Source of the DNA: Sporanaerobium hydrogeniformans
GTDB lineage: Bacteria; Bacillota; Clostridia; Lachnospirales; Cellulosilyticaceae
NCBI RefSeq assembly: GCF_002735925.1
Contig: NZ_PEDL01000024.1
Span: forward strand, 1-37,004
Direction: 5' to 3'
Length of the DNA: 37,004 bases
The stretch's first letter is position 1. Each line of letters begins with the position of its first letter. The notes beneath the pieces were generated by a model, which did not search any database, had not been told where the DNA came from, and was given only the letters and a program-made list of their open reading frames with translations. This document shows positions 22,396 through 30,983 of this stretch, in pieces. A program made the position numbers and the translations under genes.

Positions 22396-25300
22396 TTACT
22401 GCATGTTTTTTTTAAGAAACTGCTTTTTACTACCTTCTATATCGTTTCTATTTATTACATTGATTTGTTTTTGATTTAACTTTTCATCCCAAACTCTTAT
22501 ACTTTGCTCTCTAATAAGGAAGTCTAGATACTGCTCAATCATAAGTCCATTTTTTAATTTTAATTCTAGAGTATTATCTATCTCAGCGATTGCCCTACTG
22601 AGACACTGTTCTGCTTCTTGAGTTAAAATATATCCTTTTTCTCTTAATATATTCAAAGCTATATCAAAGAGCTGCTCCTTATTATAGTCTTCAAAATCAA
22701 GCCAAATCGGGAATCTATAGCTTAAGGCAGGATGAGATAATACTAGATCTTTCATACCATGTTTTTGTCCAGATAGGATTACAAGAATTCTATTTTTATT
22801 TTTATCTATAAACTTTATGAGCTGTGAAATCATTTGATTTTCTCTTTCTTCTTGTATGCCCAAATCCCAATGATCGATAAACACTACTTTACCTAAGCAT
22901 TTATTAAAAACATCCTCTAAGCTTCCCGCCTGCTCTAATAACACTAGTAATTCACTTTTGTCTAGTTCTACAATCTTCTTAGCTTTTATAATCCCCATAC
23001 TATAAAGCATTTCTGATAGTATATTTAATACAGTTTTTTTCCCTGTTCCTTTTTCTCCTGTAAAAATGATATGGTTGTATTTATTTAAGTCACTACCTAT
23101 ACCTAGCTTTTTTCTTTTTTCCTTTACTTTAATAAGCTTGTACTGATTTCTTAAGAAGGTCTTTGCTGCTTCATTACCAACTAAAGGTTTTAACTTCTGC
23201 TCTAAGTCAAAGTTATTATCATATTCGGTGATATTAATCTTTTCTATATCCTTAATGGTTATCAGATTCATCTCATACTCACTAATATCTTCTTCTGCTA
23301 TTCTTATGCTTTGATTTCTAATGAGATTTTCAACATAATTTCTTACCATCCTACCATTTCCAGATTGTGCATCTGCATTTTCATAAATATCGACAAAACT
23401 CTTTTTAAGGGCTACATAAGCATTTTTAGAAAGCTTAAACCCATTAGCTTCAATCATTTTTATGGCCATGTCTAAAAGTTCATCAGGATTATAATCTTCG
23501 AAGTTAGTCCATAAGGGGAATCTAGATCTAAGACCCACATTAATATCAAAGAAGTCTTCCATCTCTTGCTCATAGCCAGCTAGTATAACGATAACTTCTT
23601 TTGAGTAGTCTTCGATAAGCTTAAGTAATGTCTCTACTGCTTCTCTTCCTAAGGAGTCATTTGCAAGGGTGTAGGCCTCATCAATAAACAAAATACCACC
23701 TATAGCTTCTTTAAACTTTTCTTCTGTCTTCTTGGCAGTTTCCCCTGGAATTTCTGATACAAAATGAGAACGATCCGTCTCGATTAATTGGCCCCCTTTT
23801 AAGAGGCCCATACTATTTAACATCTCAGCCACTACTCTTGCTATACTGGTTTTACCCGTTCCTGGATTGCCCACAAACACCATATTCAAATTTTGGTCTA
23901 CTTTAGTCTTTACACCTACAGATTTTCTTTTTTCCTGTGCCACAATTAACTTATATTGGCTTCTTAAAAGTTTTTTAACTTCTTCAAGCCCTATAATAGA
24001 TTCTAATTTCTTCTCTAAATCGAACTTTGTCTTAGCTTTAAAGTTAAAATTATCTCTCTCCAATAAGTCAATCTGTTTTTCGCTGTTTGCTAAATACTTT
24101 TTAGAAGCATCCATTATGGCATTCTCAATGATATTTCTTACAAACCTCGCGTTACCTAAGTCATTCTTACCCGTAAATTGATTTTTTGTAAATAAGCCTA
24201 TTAGCTCAGCTTTTACATTTTTAGCAATTTTATAACCCTTTGCTTTGGCAATATTAACAGCAATATCATACATTTCTACTGGACTATAGTCCTCAAAATG
24301 AATGCTATTAGGAAATCTAGATTTGAGTCCTTGATTAAAGCTTAAGAAATTTTCCATGTCTTTTTCATAACCTGCTAAAATGACAATTAAATTTTCTCTA
24401 TTATCTTCTATTCCCTTTAACAAGGCATTAACTATTTCTTTTCCAACCTTATCTTCTTCACTTTCACACAGAGAATAAGCTTCATCAATAAATAAAACAC
24501 CCCCTAATGCAGAGCTGATCACTTCATGGGTTCGCTTAGCTGTGTCATTTATATTTTCTGTAACAAAATCTGCTTTGCTTACCTCTTTTAAAATACCCTT
24601 AGACAATATTCCTAAAGCATTTAAATATTCAAAGGTAATTCTAGCAGCATTGGTTTTTCCTGTACCTGCATTACCTGTAAAAATCATATTCATAGACATA
24701 TATGAAGTAGGAAGTCCTAGTCTCTGTCTTATTTGCTGCACCTTGTAATTGTTTTCAATATTGACAATAAAATTTTTGAGCTGCCTCATCCCTATTACAG
24801 TATCTAATTTGTACTTTGCTTCTTCAAGGGTTGGTATTAAATACTCACTTAAATTCAAATGACTCCCATTATATTTGCAAAAAATGTCATTCTCCTCTAC
24901 ATATATAAGTATTTTCTCTTTCTCTTTAATGTTTTCTTTTGTTATAAGGTTAATGATTGGTTTATAAAGCTTATAGGAAATATATTCTCTTACATCAAAA
25001 TAAGTACTTTCTCTAAAGTTTTCTCTTAAGAATACAAAAAGTCCAAAATCGTTTTCTTCCCTTTGATTGTTTTCCATATCCCATAAAATCTTTATACCCA
25101 ATTCCTCTTGTATTTTGCTTAGAGTCTTAAAAATTTCTTTTTTCATAATAATATATTTTTCTTGTTCAGTTAAACTTTTTGTATATAAGGTTTTATCTTT
25201 ATCCTTAAATATATCCACTATAGTTGGGTTCATTCCTGCATCTTTTTCATGATTATAAGTAAATATAAAAAATTTGTTATGGCAAATAAATTCTTTAATC

Positions 25301-25782
25301 TTATATTCATTGTTTACTTTGTCATCGGCTTCTACTAAAAAGTTATTTTTAATAACATATTCATTATTTAGTATTAAACACGTATTAGGATAAAGTTTAG
25401 ATACTAACGTTAGGATTTTTTCACTAGCCTGCTCAATATTTTTGAAAAGAATAGCTGTAGAGCTATTATTAAGCTTTTCATACAAATCTGTTAAAAATGC
25501 CTCATAACCCAAATTAAAGTTATAAGAAGAAAGATCGATTTCTTCTAAGCCAACTTGATCTACTAGTCCTTCCTCTTTAAGCTGTTTAAAAAGTAATCTT
25601 ATACTTAACTTCTTAAAGGTCCCCCCCTCTCCCATTAAAAGTAATGCACCCTTTTCATCTTTTAAAATCTTCCCTTTAAAATAATCACATAGTTCTTGAA
25701 CAAAACGCTCTTGTCCTACTAATTCTTCATTTAATTTCTTTTGTATATTTATCAATCTATTTTGTATTTCTTGTTCTTTCAT
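22396..25782 (-). CDS. Giant AAA+ ATPase with four tandem modules, CbxX/SpoVK-like
   Basis: 1128 residues from ATG 25782. The last three modules are CbxX/CfqX-type and repeat every ~270 residues. Module 2 has G-N-A-G-T-G-K-T near 367-375 and L-F-I-D-E-A-Y; module 3 has G-N-P-G-T-G-K-T near 635-643 and L-F-I-D-E-A-Y. Both have L-A-G-Y and a sensor with S-R-F-P. Module 4 keeps G-E-K-G-T-G-K-K near 905 but its Walker B is F-I-D-H-W-D, losing the glutamate. The first ~300 residues look like a worn ClpB-D2-like module: V-G-Q-E-R, then M-G-E-G-G-T-F-K-K without the P-loop lysine-threonine, then I-L-F-K-N-I-E-Q-A. So two modules look active and two degenerate. SpoVK and CbbX remodel proteins; the target here is unknown. 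The ribosome binding site is weak. Confidence 0.8.
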   Translation of the reverse strand: MKEQEIQNRLINIQKKLNEELVGQERFVQELCDYFKGKILKDEKGALLLMGEGGTFKKLSIRLLFKQLKEEGLVDQVGLEEIDLSSYNFNLGYEAFLTDLYEKLNNSSTAILFKNIEQASEKILTLVSKLYPNTCLILNNEYVIKNNFLVEADDKVNNEYKIKEFICHNKFFIFTYNHEKDAGMNPTIVDIFKDKDKTLYTKSLTEQEKYIIMKKEIFKTLSKIQEELGIKILWDMENNQREENDFGLFVFLRENFRESTYFDVREYISYKLYKPIINLITKENIKEKEKILIYVEENDIFCKYNGSHLNLSEYLIPTLEEAKYKLDTVIGMRQLKNFIVNIENNYKVQQIRQRLGLPTSYMSMNMIFTGNAGTGKTNAARITFEYLNALGILSKGILKEVSKADFVTENINDTAKRTHEVISSALGGVLFIDEAYSLCESEEDKVGKEIVNALLKGIEDNRENLIVILAGYEKDMENFLSFNQGLKSRFPNSIHFEDYSPVEMYDIAVNIAKAKGYKIAKNVKAELIGLFTKNQFTGKNDLGNARFVRNIIENAIMDASKKYLANSEKQIDLLERDNFNFKAKTKFDLEKKLESIIGLEEVKKLLRSQYKLIVAQEKRKSVGVKTKVDQNLNMVFVGNPGTGKTSIARVVAEMLNSMGLLKGGQLIETDRSHFVSEIPGETAKKTEEKFKEAIGGILFIDEAYTLANDSLGREAVETLLKLIEDYSKEVIVILAGYEQEMEDFFDINVGLRSRFPLWTNFEDYNPDELLDMAIKMIEANGFKLSKNAYVALKKSFVDIYENADAQSGNGRMVRNYVENLIRNQSIRIAEEDISEYEMNLITIKDIEKINITEYDNNFDLEQKLKPLVGNEAAKTFLRNQYKLIKVKEKRKKLGIGSDLNKYNHIIFTGEKGTGKKTVLNILSEMLYSMGIIKAKKIVELDKSELLVLLEQAGSLEDVFNKCLGKVVFIDHWDLGIQEERENQMISQLIKFIDKNKNRILVILSGQKHGMKDLVLSHPALSYRFPIWLDFEDYNKEQLFDIALNILREKGYILTQEAEQCLSRAIAEIDNTLELKLKNGLMIEQYLDFLIREQSIRVWDEKLNQKQINVINRNDIEGSKKQFLKKNMQ

Positions 25783-25851
25783 ATAAATTTATTTATCCTT
25801 TCTATCTTAACTACACAAATGCCCTGTATCAGGTTAGTATTTCTATTTTTT

Positions 25852-25881
25852 AGTATAACATACTCAAAAAACTTCATTCAA
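25852..25881 (-). promoter_or_regulatory. Promoter of the AAA+ gene
   Basis: On the minus strand TTGAAT (25876-25881), 18 bp, TATACT (25852-25857), leaving a leader of about 70 nt before ATG 25782. No sporulation sigma-factor pattern was recognised. Confidence 0.5.
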
Positions 25882-25931
25882 AATCATATATAGCCCCCTC
25901 TTTAAATCAACCTATTCGTTGCAAAATAAAA

Positions 25932-25974
25932 ATAGCTAGAGCCTGTATCCTTTGATACTTCAAGCTTTAGCTAT
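25932..25974 (-). terminator. Terminator behind comFB
   Basis: Arms ATAGCTAGAGC (25932-25942) and GCTTTAGCTAT (25964-25974) pair over 11 bp with one G-T, and an inner stem GTATC/GATAC closes a 4-nt loop. On the minus strand it is followed by TTTTTATTTT, so it ends leftward transcripts from comFB. Confidence 0.8.
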
Positions 25975-26031
25975 ATACTCTATACCTTATCGGGAATCAA
26001 ATCTCTACTTTAATCAGGAAAGAATGGTCTT

Positions 26032-26304
26032 CTATGCTTCTATATGACGCACATTTTGTATAACGGTATGAACTGCTTCTGTTGTAACTGTAATCAATTT
26101 AACACGTGCACTTGCATCTAGCATTTCTAGTTTAGTAAAAGCTTCTCCCTCTAATGAGGTTACATATTTAGCCGGTAAGAGGTTAAGAGCATATGCATAC
26201 ATATCTCTTTTACACTGTGGACATTTACAACACTCATAGCGCTTTAATACCTCATCTAATTGCTTCTTTACTAGATGCTCCATGTAATTATATACACCAT
26301 CCAT
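26032..26304 (-). CDS. comFB: ComFB-family late competence protein
   Basis: 90 residues from ATG 26304, with AAGGAG 6 nt upstream. It has the ComFB layout: N-Y-M-E-H-L-V-K-K-Q-L-D-E-V-L, a four-cysteine cluster C-C-K-C-P-Q-C (25, 26, 28, 31) likely to bind zinc, then R-D-M-Y-A-Y-A-L-N-L-L-P-A-K-Y-V-T. In Bacillus comFB sits in the comF operon but is not needed for transformation; in cyanobacteria related proteins bind cyclic nucleotides. Here it follows murI by 43 bp and is not near other competence genes, so a competence role is not supported by context. Confidence 0.85.
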   Translation of the reverse strand: MDGVYNYMEHLVKKQLDEVLKRYECCKCPQCKRDMYAYALNLLPAKYVTSLEGEAFTKLEMLDASARVKLITVTTEAVHTVIQNVRHIEA

Positions 26305-26347
26305 AACCTTCTCCTTCGTTTGATACCCCTTCTTACTATTTATTCAG

Positions 26348-27100
26348 TCATTTTATTTTTTTCATATAACTCTCTAAAATATTAGGTGCCTCTTTACCTG
26401 AATAATAAAACGTTACCTGACCTTTTTTAGAATGATCTATTATCTCTTTTTCACTAATAACTTCCTTAAGATGCTGAATAGTCCCTTCATTTCCATCAAA
26501 AACCTTTACATATGAAGGTAGTATCTTTTTAAAAATATCTTTATAATAAACAAAATGGGTACATCCTAGTACAATACCACTGAATTGTATCCAGTCATAG
26601 GGTGCTAGCATCTCTTTTAAATAATCAACTACTATCTGATCTTCAAAGATTCCTTGTTCAGCATAGGTTACTAAATGAGCTAATGGCAGTGACTCTACTC
26701 GTCCCTCTTGATCGACACGACTTATAAGCTGTTTATATTTTTCCTCTTTAAGGGTAAGGGAAGTTGCTGTCACTAGAATCTTTCCCTTATTTAAAGAGTC
26801 TACTGCTAATTTTACAGCAGGTTCCATTCCAATAATCGGTATGTTATATTTCTCTCTTAGATTATGAGCTGCTATACTTGTAGCTGTGTTACAAGCAATT
26901 ACAACAACTTCTACTCCTTTACTAAGCAAAAATTCCATTACTTCATTTACATAGCCTGCTACTTCCTCCTTCAGTTTAGTCCCATAAGGAACATGGAGGT
27001 TATCGGAATAATAAATATAGTCTACACCTGGCAACTTTTCTACTGCCTTTTTAAGAACAGTGATGCCTCCTACACCTGAATCAAATATACCTACTTTCAT
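26348..27100 (-). CDS. murI: Glutamate racemase
   Basis: 250 residues from ATG 27100. It makes D-glutamate for peptidoglycan by a two-cysteine mechanism. The N-terminus F-D-S-G-V-G-G-I-T-V gives D7 and S8; the first catalytic cysteine is C70 in I-A-C-N-T-A-T-S and the second is C180 in L-G-C-T-H-F. Motif V-P-Y-G is also present. Length is normal. The ribosome binding site is short (AAAGAG). It forms a probable two-gene unit with comFB. Confidence 0.95.
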   Translation of the reverse strand: MKVGIFDSGVGGITVLKKAVEKLPGVDYIYYSDNLHVPYGTKLKEEVAGYVNEVMEFLLSKGVEVVVIACNTATSIAAHNLREKYNIPIIGMEPAVKLAVDSLNKGKILVTATSLTLKEEKYKQLISRVDQEGRVESLPLAHLVTYAEQGIFEDQIVVDYLKEMLAPYDWIQFSGIVLGCTHFVYYKDIFKKILPSYVKVFDGNEGTIQHLKEVISEKEIIDHSKKGQVTFYYSGKEAPNILESYMKKIK

Positions 27101-27180
27101 TTTATCACTCTTTCATCCACTTGGCTATCAATTTATAGAAAATTATTTATTTTTAATAAAAATAAAATCGATTTTTATTG

Positions 27181-27209
27181 TATTTACATACAAAGGATTA
27201 TAACTGCAA
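27181..27209 (-). promoter_or_regulatory. Possible murI promoter
   Basis: On the minus strand TTGCAG (27204-27209), 17 bp, TAAATA (27181-27186). It abuts the tRNA-operon terminator and would give an 80-nt leader. Confidence 0.4.
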
Positions 27210-27210
27210 A

Positions 27211-27246
27211 AAAATCTAGTATAATCCAATGATTATCCTAGATTTT
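27211..27246 (-). terminator. Terminator of the 5S-tRNA operon
   Basis: AAAATCTAG...ATAATC (27211-27226) pairs with GATTAT...CTAGATTTT (27231-27246) around a 4-nt loop with one internal mismatch; on the minus strand a run of seven T follows. It lies directly behind tRNA-Phe. Confidence 0.85.
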
Positions 27247-27251
27247 AGCCA

Positions 27252-27324
<73 letters not shown>

Positions 27325-27351
27325 AAATATAATATGTATAAGGTATACAAG

Positions 27352-27424
27352 AGCGCGAGACGGGACTCGAACCCGCGACCCTCTCCTTGGCAAGGAGATG
27401 CTCTACCAACTGAGCCACTCGCGC
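27352..27424 (-). tRNA. tRNA-Gly (anticodon GCC)
   Basis: Acceptor GCGCGAG with CTCGCGC, anticodon stem CTCCT/AGGAG around TTGCCAA (GCC), T-arm GCGGG/CCCGT with TTCGAGT. Discriminator is U; CCA is not encoded. Confidence 0.95.
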
Positions 27425-27488
27425 CTAAACTACCTACTTAGTATAGCTTATTTATTGTCTCATGTCAATCTTTTTTAGTAGTTAAAGA

Positions 27489-27561
27489 TGAGCCACCCGG
27501 GAATCGAACCCGGGACAACTTGATTAAAAGTCAAGTGCTCTACCGACTGAGCTAGTGACCC
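27489..27561 (-). tRNA. tRNA-Lys (anticodon TTT)
   Basis: Anticodon stem CTTGA/TCAAG around CTTTTAA (TTT), T-arm CCGGG/CCCGG. The acceptor GGGTCAC/GTGGCTC includes two G-U pairs, at positions 2 and 4, which is unusual but pairable. CCA is not encoded. Confidence 0.93.
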
Positions 27562-27578
27562 ATAGAATAAATAACCAG

Positions 27579-27653
27579 TCGGGGTGACAGGACTCGAACC
27601 TGCGGCCTCCTGAACCCAAATCAGGCGCTCTAGCCAAACTGAGCCACACCCCG
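27579..27653 (-). tRNA. tRNA-Pro (anticodon TGG)
   Basis: Acceptor CGGGGTG with CACCCCG, anticodon stem CCTGA/TCAGG around TTTGGGT (TGG), T-arm GCAGG/CCTGT. Discriminator A, no encoded CCA. Confidence 0.95.
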
Positions 27654-27673
27654 TTAAGAGCTATTCATTCTAA

Positions 27674-27745
27674 TGACCCATAGGAGAATCGAACTCCTGT
27701 TACCGCCGTGAAAGGGCGGTGTCTTAACCGCTTGACCAATGGGCC
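27674..27745 (-). tRNA. tRNA-Glu (anticodon TTC)
   Basis: Acceptor GGCCCAT with ATGGGTC (one G-U), anticodon stem CCGCC/GGCGG around CTTTCAC (TTC), T-arm AGGAG/CTCCT. Discriminator A. It is the first tRNA after the 5S gene. Confidence 0.95.
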
Positions 27746-27755
27746 TTACATAACT

Positions 27756-27870
27756 CTGGCAGCCACCTACTCTCCCAGCTCGTCTCCAAGCAAGTACCAT
27801 CGGCCGCTTAGGTCTTAACCGACGTGTTCGGTATGGGAACGGGTGTTTCCCCTAAGCGCATCACCACCAG
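27756..27870 (-). rRNA. rrf: 5S ribosomal RNA
   Basis: On the minus strand the gene starts CTGGTGGTGATGCGCTTAGG and ends with the complementary CTGCCAG; the middle has the universal CCGAACACG loop and C-C-C-A-T-A-C-C. Length is about 115 nt. No 23S or 16S gene lies upstream; instead there is a promoter 33-60 bp away. It heads an operon of five tRNAs. Confidence 0.95.
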
Positions 27871-27902
27871 AAATTTGTCGTTTATTGCTTACGACTTTTA
27901 CA

Positions 27903-27931
27903 ATGATACACTAATACATTATATATGTCAA
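27903..27931 (-). promoter_or_regulatory. Promoter of the 5S-tRNA operon
   Basis: On the minus strand TTGACA (27926-27931), 17 bp, TATCAT (27903-27908): a near-consensus promoter with a start about 25 nt before the 5S gene. It shows that the 5S gene is not the tail of a larger rRNA operon here. Confidence 0.8.
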
Positions 27932-28102
27932 CTACTTTTTTATAATAATTTGTCTTTCTCTTTCATTCCTCTTTATTCTTATTAGGAATACTCTTAAAAA
28001 GTACTTATCTATCAAGTGTTTCACCTATTTGAGATACAAGACTTATTCTTGCACTTTTTCGTCAAAAATATACCGTCTCTTTTTAAGAAATAAACCGTTT
28101 AT

Positions 28103-28258
28103 TTAAAGCAAATGGATAGGTAAAGTTTGATTGGTTGTTTTCTCTTTTTCTTCTTTTTTCATCACTTCCTCTTTAGGTGCCGTAATAACTAATTTTTTTG
28201 TGTTTTCATTATGATTAGCCCTATTAATACGACTTATACTTTTTTTACTTACTGACAT
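28103..28258 (-). CDS. Small lysine-rich ORF overlapping the end of the ParA gene
   Basis: 51 codons from ATG 28258, inside the last codons of the ParA-like gene, with AAGGAG about 11 nt upstream. The peptide begins S-V-S-K-K-S-I-S-R-I-N-R-A-N and is rich in K, E, N and T, probably disordered. It stands where a ParB-type partner would be, but no ParB motif is seen. It may be a short adaptor that stimulates the ATPase with a basic N-terminus, or the remnant of a longer gene. Coding status is uncertain. Confidence 0.4.
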   Translation of the reverse strand: MSVSKKSISRINRANHNENTKKLVITAPKEEVMKKEEKEKTTNQTLPIHLL

Positions 28259-29034
28259 CTTATAGCCATCTCCTTTGCAAGTGCAAGATATTCTGCTGCG
28301 CTCCTACTATTTTTCTTATGAACCAAGACAGGCTTACTTGCTTCTTGAGCCCACTCTATAGCACTGTCTACATGAATATAGTTCTTAAAGACATATGTAC
28401 TTTCCAGGTCTTTTAAAGCTTCTAGAGTTTGCTTTAGATAAGCCTTGCGCTCATCTGCTTTCGTAACCACCACCCCTAGCACCTGAAGCTGAGGGGCTAT
28501 TTGCTTGCTTGCCTCTAAAAACTCAAATAAATTAGCAATACCAAAAAGTCCCCAAGGACTAGCTTCCACTGGGATAAGTAAATAATCTGCTGCACATAAA
28601 ATATTCATTACCCATCCTCCTAAAGTGGGTGGTGAGTCAATCAATATGTAATCATAGTGCTCACTTTTTACAAGCTCTTGCATAGCGTTTTTTAAAATAT
28701 ATTCTCTCTGCCATCTTGTTAAAAGCTCATATTCTATCCCACTCATTAATGAAGAAGAAGCGATTAAATCTACATTAGGATAAGCAGTAGAACTAATCTT
28801 TTCTTGTATCGTTCCTTTGTTTTTGATAACGTCATAAATATTTTTATCCCCCATTGCTAGTGCTAAAACTGTTTCCTCTGGGAAATAGGAAAGGGTAAGA
28901 TTCATCTGCATATCAGCGTCAATTAAAAGCACCTTATAGCCTTGCTCAGCTAAGGCATAGCCTACATTACAACATGTGGTTGTTTTACCACAACCCCCTT
29001 TATTATTTAAAAAACAAATGGTTTTTGTCTTCAT
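28249..29034 (-). CDS. ParA-family ATPase
   Basis: 261 residues from ATG 29034, after AGGGG. The deviant Walker A reads N-K-G-G-C-G-K-T-T with signature lysine K12 and K17; then L-L-I-D-A-D-M-Q-M-N-L-T (switch I) and Y-I-L-I-D-S-P-P-T-L-G (Walker B). ParA/Soj-type ATPases position chromosomes, plasmids or protein cargo using ATP-dependent binding to DNA or membrane. No ParB gene or parS-like repeat is visible next to it, so it may serve another cargo. A small ORF overlaps its end. Confidence 0.88.
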   Translation of the reverse strand: MKTKTICFLNNKGGCGKTTTCCNVGYALAEQGYKVLLIDADMQMNLTLSYFPEETVLALAMGDKNIYDVIKNKGTIQEKISSTAYPNVDLIASSSLMSGIEYELLTRWQREYILKNAMQELVKSEHYDYILIDSPPTLGGWVMNILCAADYLLIPVEASPWGLFGIANLFEFLEASKQIAPQLQVLGVVVTKADERKAYLKQTLEALKDLESTYVFKNYIHVDSAIEWAQEASKPVLVHKKNSRSAAEYLALAKEMAIRCQ

Positions 29035-29136
29035 TTCTTACCCCTTTCATTAAATGCTTTTTTAGCTATTAAGTATATTTTACTATAAATTTTTACATAA
29101 GTGGACAAAATCTCTAACTTCTTTTTAATTTTTTTT

Positions 29137-29186
29137 AAAATAAAAAGCGAGAACTAGTTTTTCATCTAGATCCCGCTTTTTATTTT
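29137..29186. terminator. Terminator of the ABC transporter operon
   Basis: AAAATAAAAAGCG (29137-29149) pairs with CGCTTTTTATTTT (29174-29186); the stem continues inward through CTAG/CTAG with two mismatches. The permease stop codon lies in its right arm. On the minus strand a T-rich tail follows. Confidence 0.85.
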
Positions 29187-30003
29187 ATTCTTTGACTGCA
29201 CCAGAAGTCATACCACTCACAATGTAACGTTGTCCAAGTAAGTAAACAATAATAACTGGTAAACAGGTTAATACAATATCTGCAAATACATAATTCCAAT
29301 ACTGCTGATTTTTACCAAAGAAATTGTATACTGCTAAATTCATAGGCCATGTGGCACTTTTACTTGATAAGTAAAGAGGTGTCATAAAGTCACTCCATAC
29401 TGCCATAAACTCTAGGATAAAAGCAGTTACTAAAATCGGTTTTAATAAAGGAATAATAATTGAGAAAAATAAGCTAACCGGTCCTGCTCCATCTATCACT
29501 CCTGCTTCATCTAATTCTACCGGAATAGATACCATAAAATTTCGAATAGTAAACGTACAAAATGGAATCATGCTACTTGTAAAAGCAATAATCATTCCTA
29601 GACGTGTATCTGCTAACCCAAAGCCTTTTAAAACAGCTGCCAAGGTCACATAGTTAATAGGTACAAATAAACCACATAATATAAAGTAATACACAAATTG
29701 ATTGAATTTTGTTTTACGTCTACTGATAATATAGGCTGCCATAGCACAACCTAATATCGCAATAACTGTAGCAACTACCGCATAAAGTAAACTGTTCGAA
29801 AAACCTCTTAATAGTTTCCCTTTTTCAATCACTTGAATATAGTTGTCAAATACCCATTCTGTAGGTAAACGTAGGCTCATACGTGCCGCTTCTCCTTTTG
29901 TTTTAAAGGAGTTAATAACCACCATATAAAAGGGTGCAATAACAATAAGGCTTAAAAAGATACAAACAATTTGCTTAATAATATTTTGGAGTGTTTTTTT
30001 CAT
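29185..30003 (-). CDS. Sugar ABC transporter permease, MalG-type
   Basis: 272 residues from ATG 30003, directly after the stop of the partner permease and behind AGGAGGTG. It has about six membrane segments and the cytoplasmic EAA loop E-L-D-E-A-G-V-I-D-G-A-G...I-I-P-L-L-K-P that docks the ATPase. It belongs to the CUT1 group of carbohydrate importers, with the binding protein and MalF-type permease upstream. No ATPase gene is in the cluster; such systems often share a common MsiK-like ATPase encoded elsewhere. Confidence 0.9.
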   Translation of the reverse strand: MKKTLQNIIKQIVCIFLSLIVIAPFYMVVINSFKTKGEAARMSLRLPTEWVFDNYIQVIEKGKLLRGFSNSLLYAVVATVIAILGCAMAAYIISRRKTKFNQFVYYFILCGLFVPINYVTLAAVLKGFGLADTRLGMIIAFTSSMIPFCTFTIRNFMVSIPVELDEAGVIDGAGPVSLFFSIIIPLLKPILVTAFILEFMAVWSDFMTPLYLSSKSATWPMNLAVYNFFGKNQQYWNYVFADIVLTCLPVIIVYLLGQRYIVSGMTSGAVKE

Positions 30004-30882
30004 CTATTGTTGCACCTCCTGTTTACTCATATATCTAACAACGCAAACTCCTATAACTGTTGTAATAGCAAATAAAATCGTATTAAGTGCTGTGGACATG
30101 CCATAATAACCATTGGCATAAAGCTGATAAGAGTAGGTAGTGATAACCTCTGTTTCATGCCCTGGTCCACCATTAGTTAGTACATAAATAATATCAAATA
30201 CTTTTAATCCATAGGTTAGACCAAATACAAGATTAATTGTGATTGCACCTGAAAGCATAGGTAAAGTAATATATTTGAGCTTATGGAAGAAATTTGCGCC
30301 ATCAATGGATGCTGCTTCATAATAGGATTTAGGTATAGAATTGAGTCCAGCTAAAAAAATCGTCATACAATACCCGATTCCTCGCCAAGCATCTACTCCA
30401 TATATAGATTTCCAAACTACATTTAAATCAGACAACCATTTTTGTTTCATAAAATCTAAATGCAAAGCATCTAAAACAGTGTTTAATAAACCATTGTTGT
30501 AGTTTAAAATAGATGTAAAAGTAAGACCTATAATAAGGAAGGGTAATACAGAAGGTAAGTAAAAAATAGTACGATACCAATTACGCCCTTTCAGTCCCTC
30601 TTGTAACATAATAGCGAGTAAAAGTGCTGGAATCAGCTTTACAATATTTGAAACAACCGTAAACTTTAAGGTATTTAAAATACCTTCTGTATAGTTCTTA
30701 TTTGATGTAAATATTTCAATATAATTTTTTAAACCTATAAAGTTAAGTTCTCCTTTACTTCTTACATTCCAATCTGTGAAAGAATATAAAATCCCCATTA
30801 TGCTTGGTAATAGAAAAAACACAATATATAATGCAAGAGGTAAAATCAAAAACCATTGTGGATATATTTTTTTCTTATTCAT
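30004..30882 (-). CDS. Sugar ABC transporter permease, MalF-type
   Basis: 292 residues from ATG 30882; a GTG at 30894 is in frame but sits on top of the AAAGGAG site. Six membrane segments start with W-F-L-I-L-P-L-A-L-Y-I-V-F-F-L-L-P. The EAA loop is E-A-A-S-I-D-G-A-N-F-F-H...I-T-L-P-M-L. It pairs with the MalG-type permease to form the CUT1 channel. A strong hairpin between it and the upstream binding-protein gene probably lowers its level relative to the binding protein. Confidence 0.9.
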   Translation of the reverse strand: MNKKKIYPQWFLILPLALYIVFFLLPSIMGILYSFTDWNVRSKGELNFIGLKNYIEIFTSNKNYTEGILNTLKFTVVSNIVKLIPALLLAIMLQEGLKGRNWYRTIFYLPSVLPFLIIGLTFTSILNYNNGLLNTVLDALHLDFMKQKWLSDLNVVWKSIYGVDAWRGIGYCMTIFLAGLNSIPKSYYEAASIDGANFFHKLKYITLPMLSGAITINLVFGLTYGLKVFDIIYVLTNGGPGHETEVITTYSYQLYANGYYGMSTALNTILFAITTVIGVCVVRYMSKQEVQQ

Positions 30883-30934
30883 TTTATGTCTCACTCTCCT
30901 TTTTATATTTCGTACTGCCTGATTTTATTTTCAA

Positions 30935-30966
30935 AAATAGCCGGGATAATACTATCCCGGCTATTT
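30935..30966 (-). terminator. Intra-operon hairpin between binding protein and permeases
   Basis: A perfect 14-bp stem, AAATAGCCGGGATA with its complement, closes a 4-nt loop and is followed on the minus strand by TTTTTG. It lies 18 bp after the binding-protein stop. Such partial terminators give excess binding protein over permease and protect its mRNA 3' end. Confidence 0.85.
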
Positions 30967-30983
30967 AATCATTTAATTTATTT

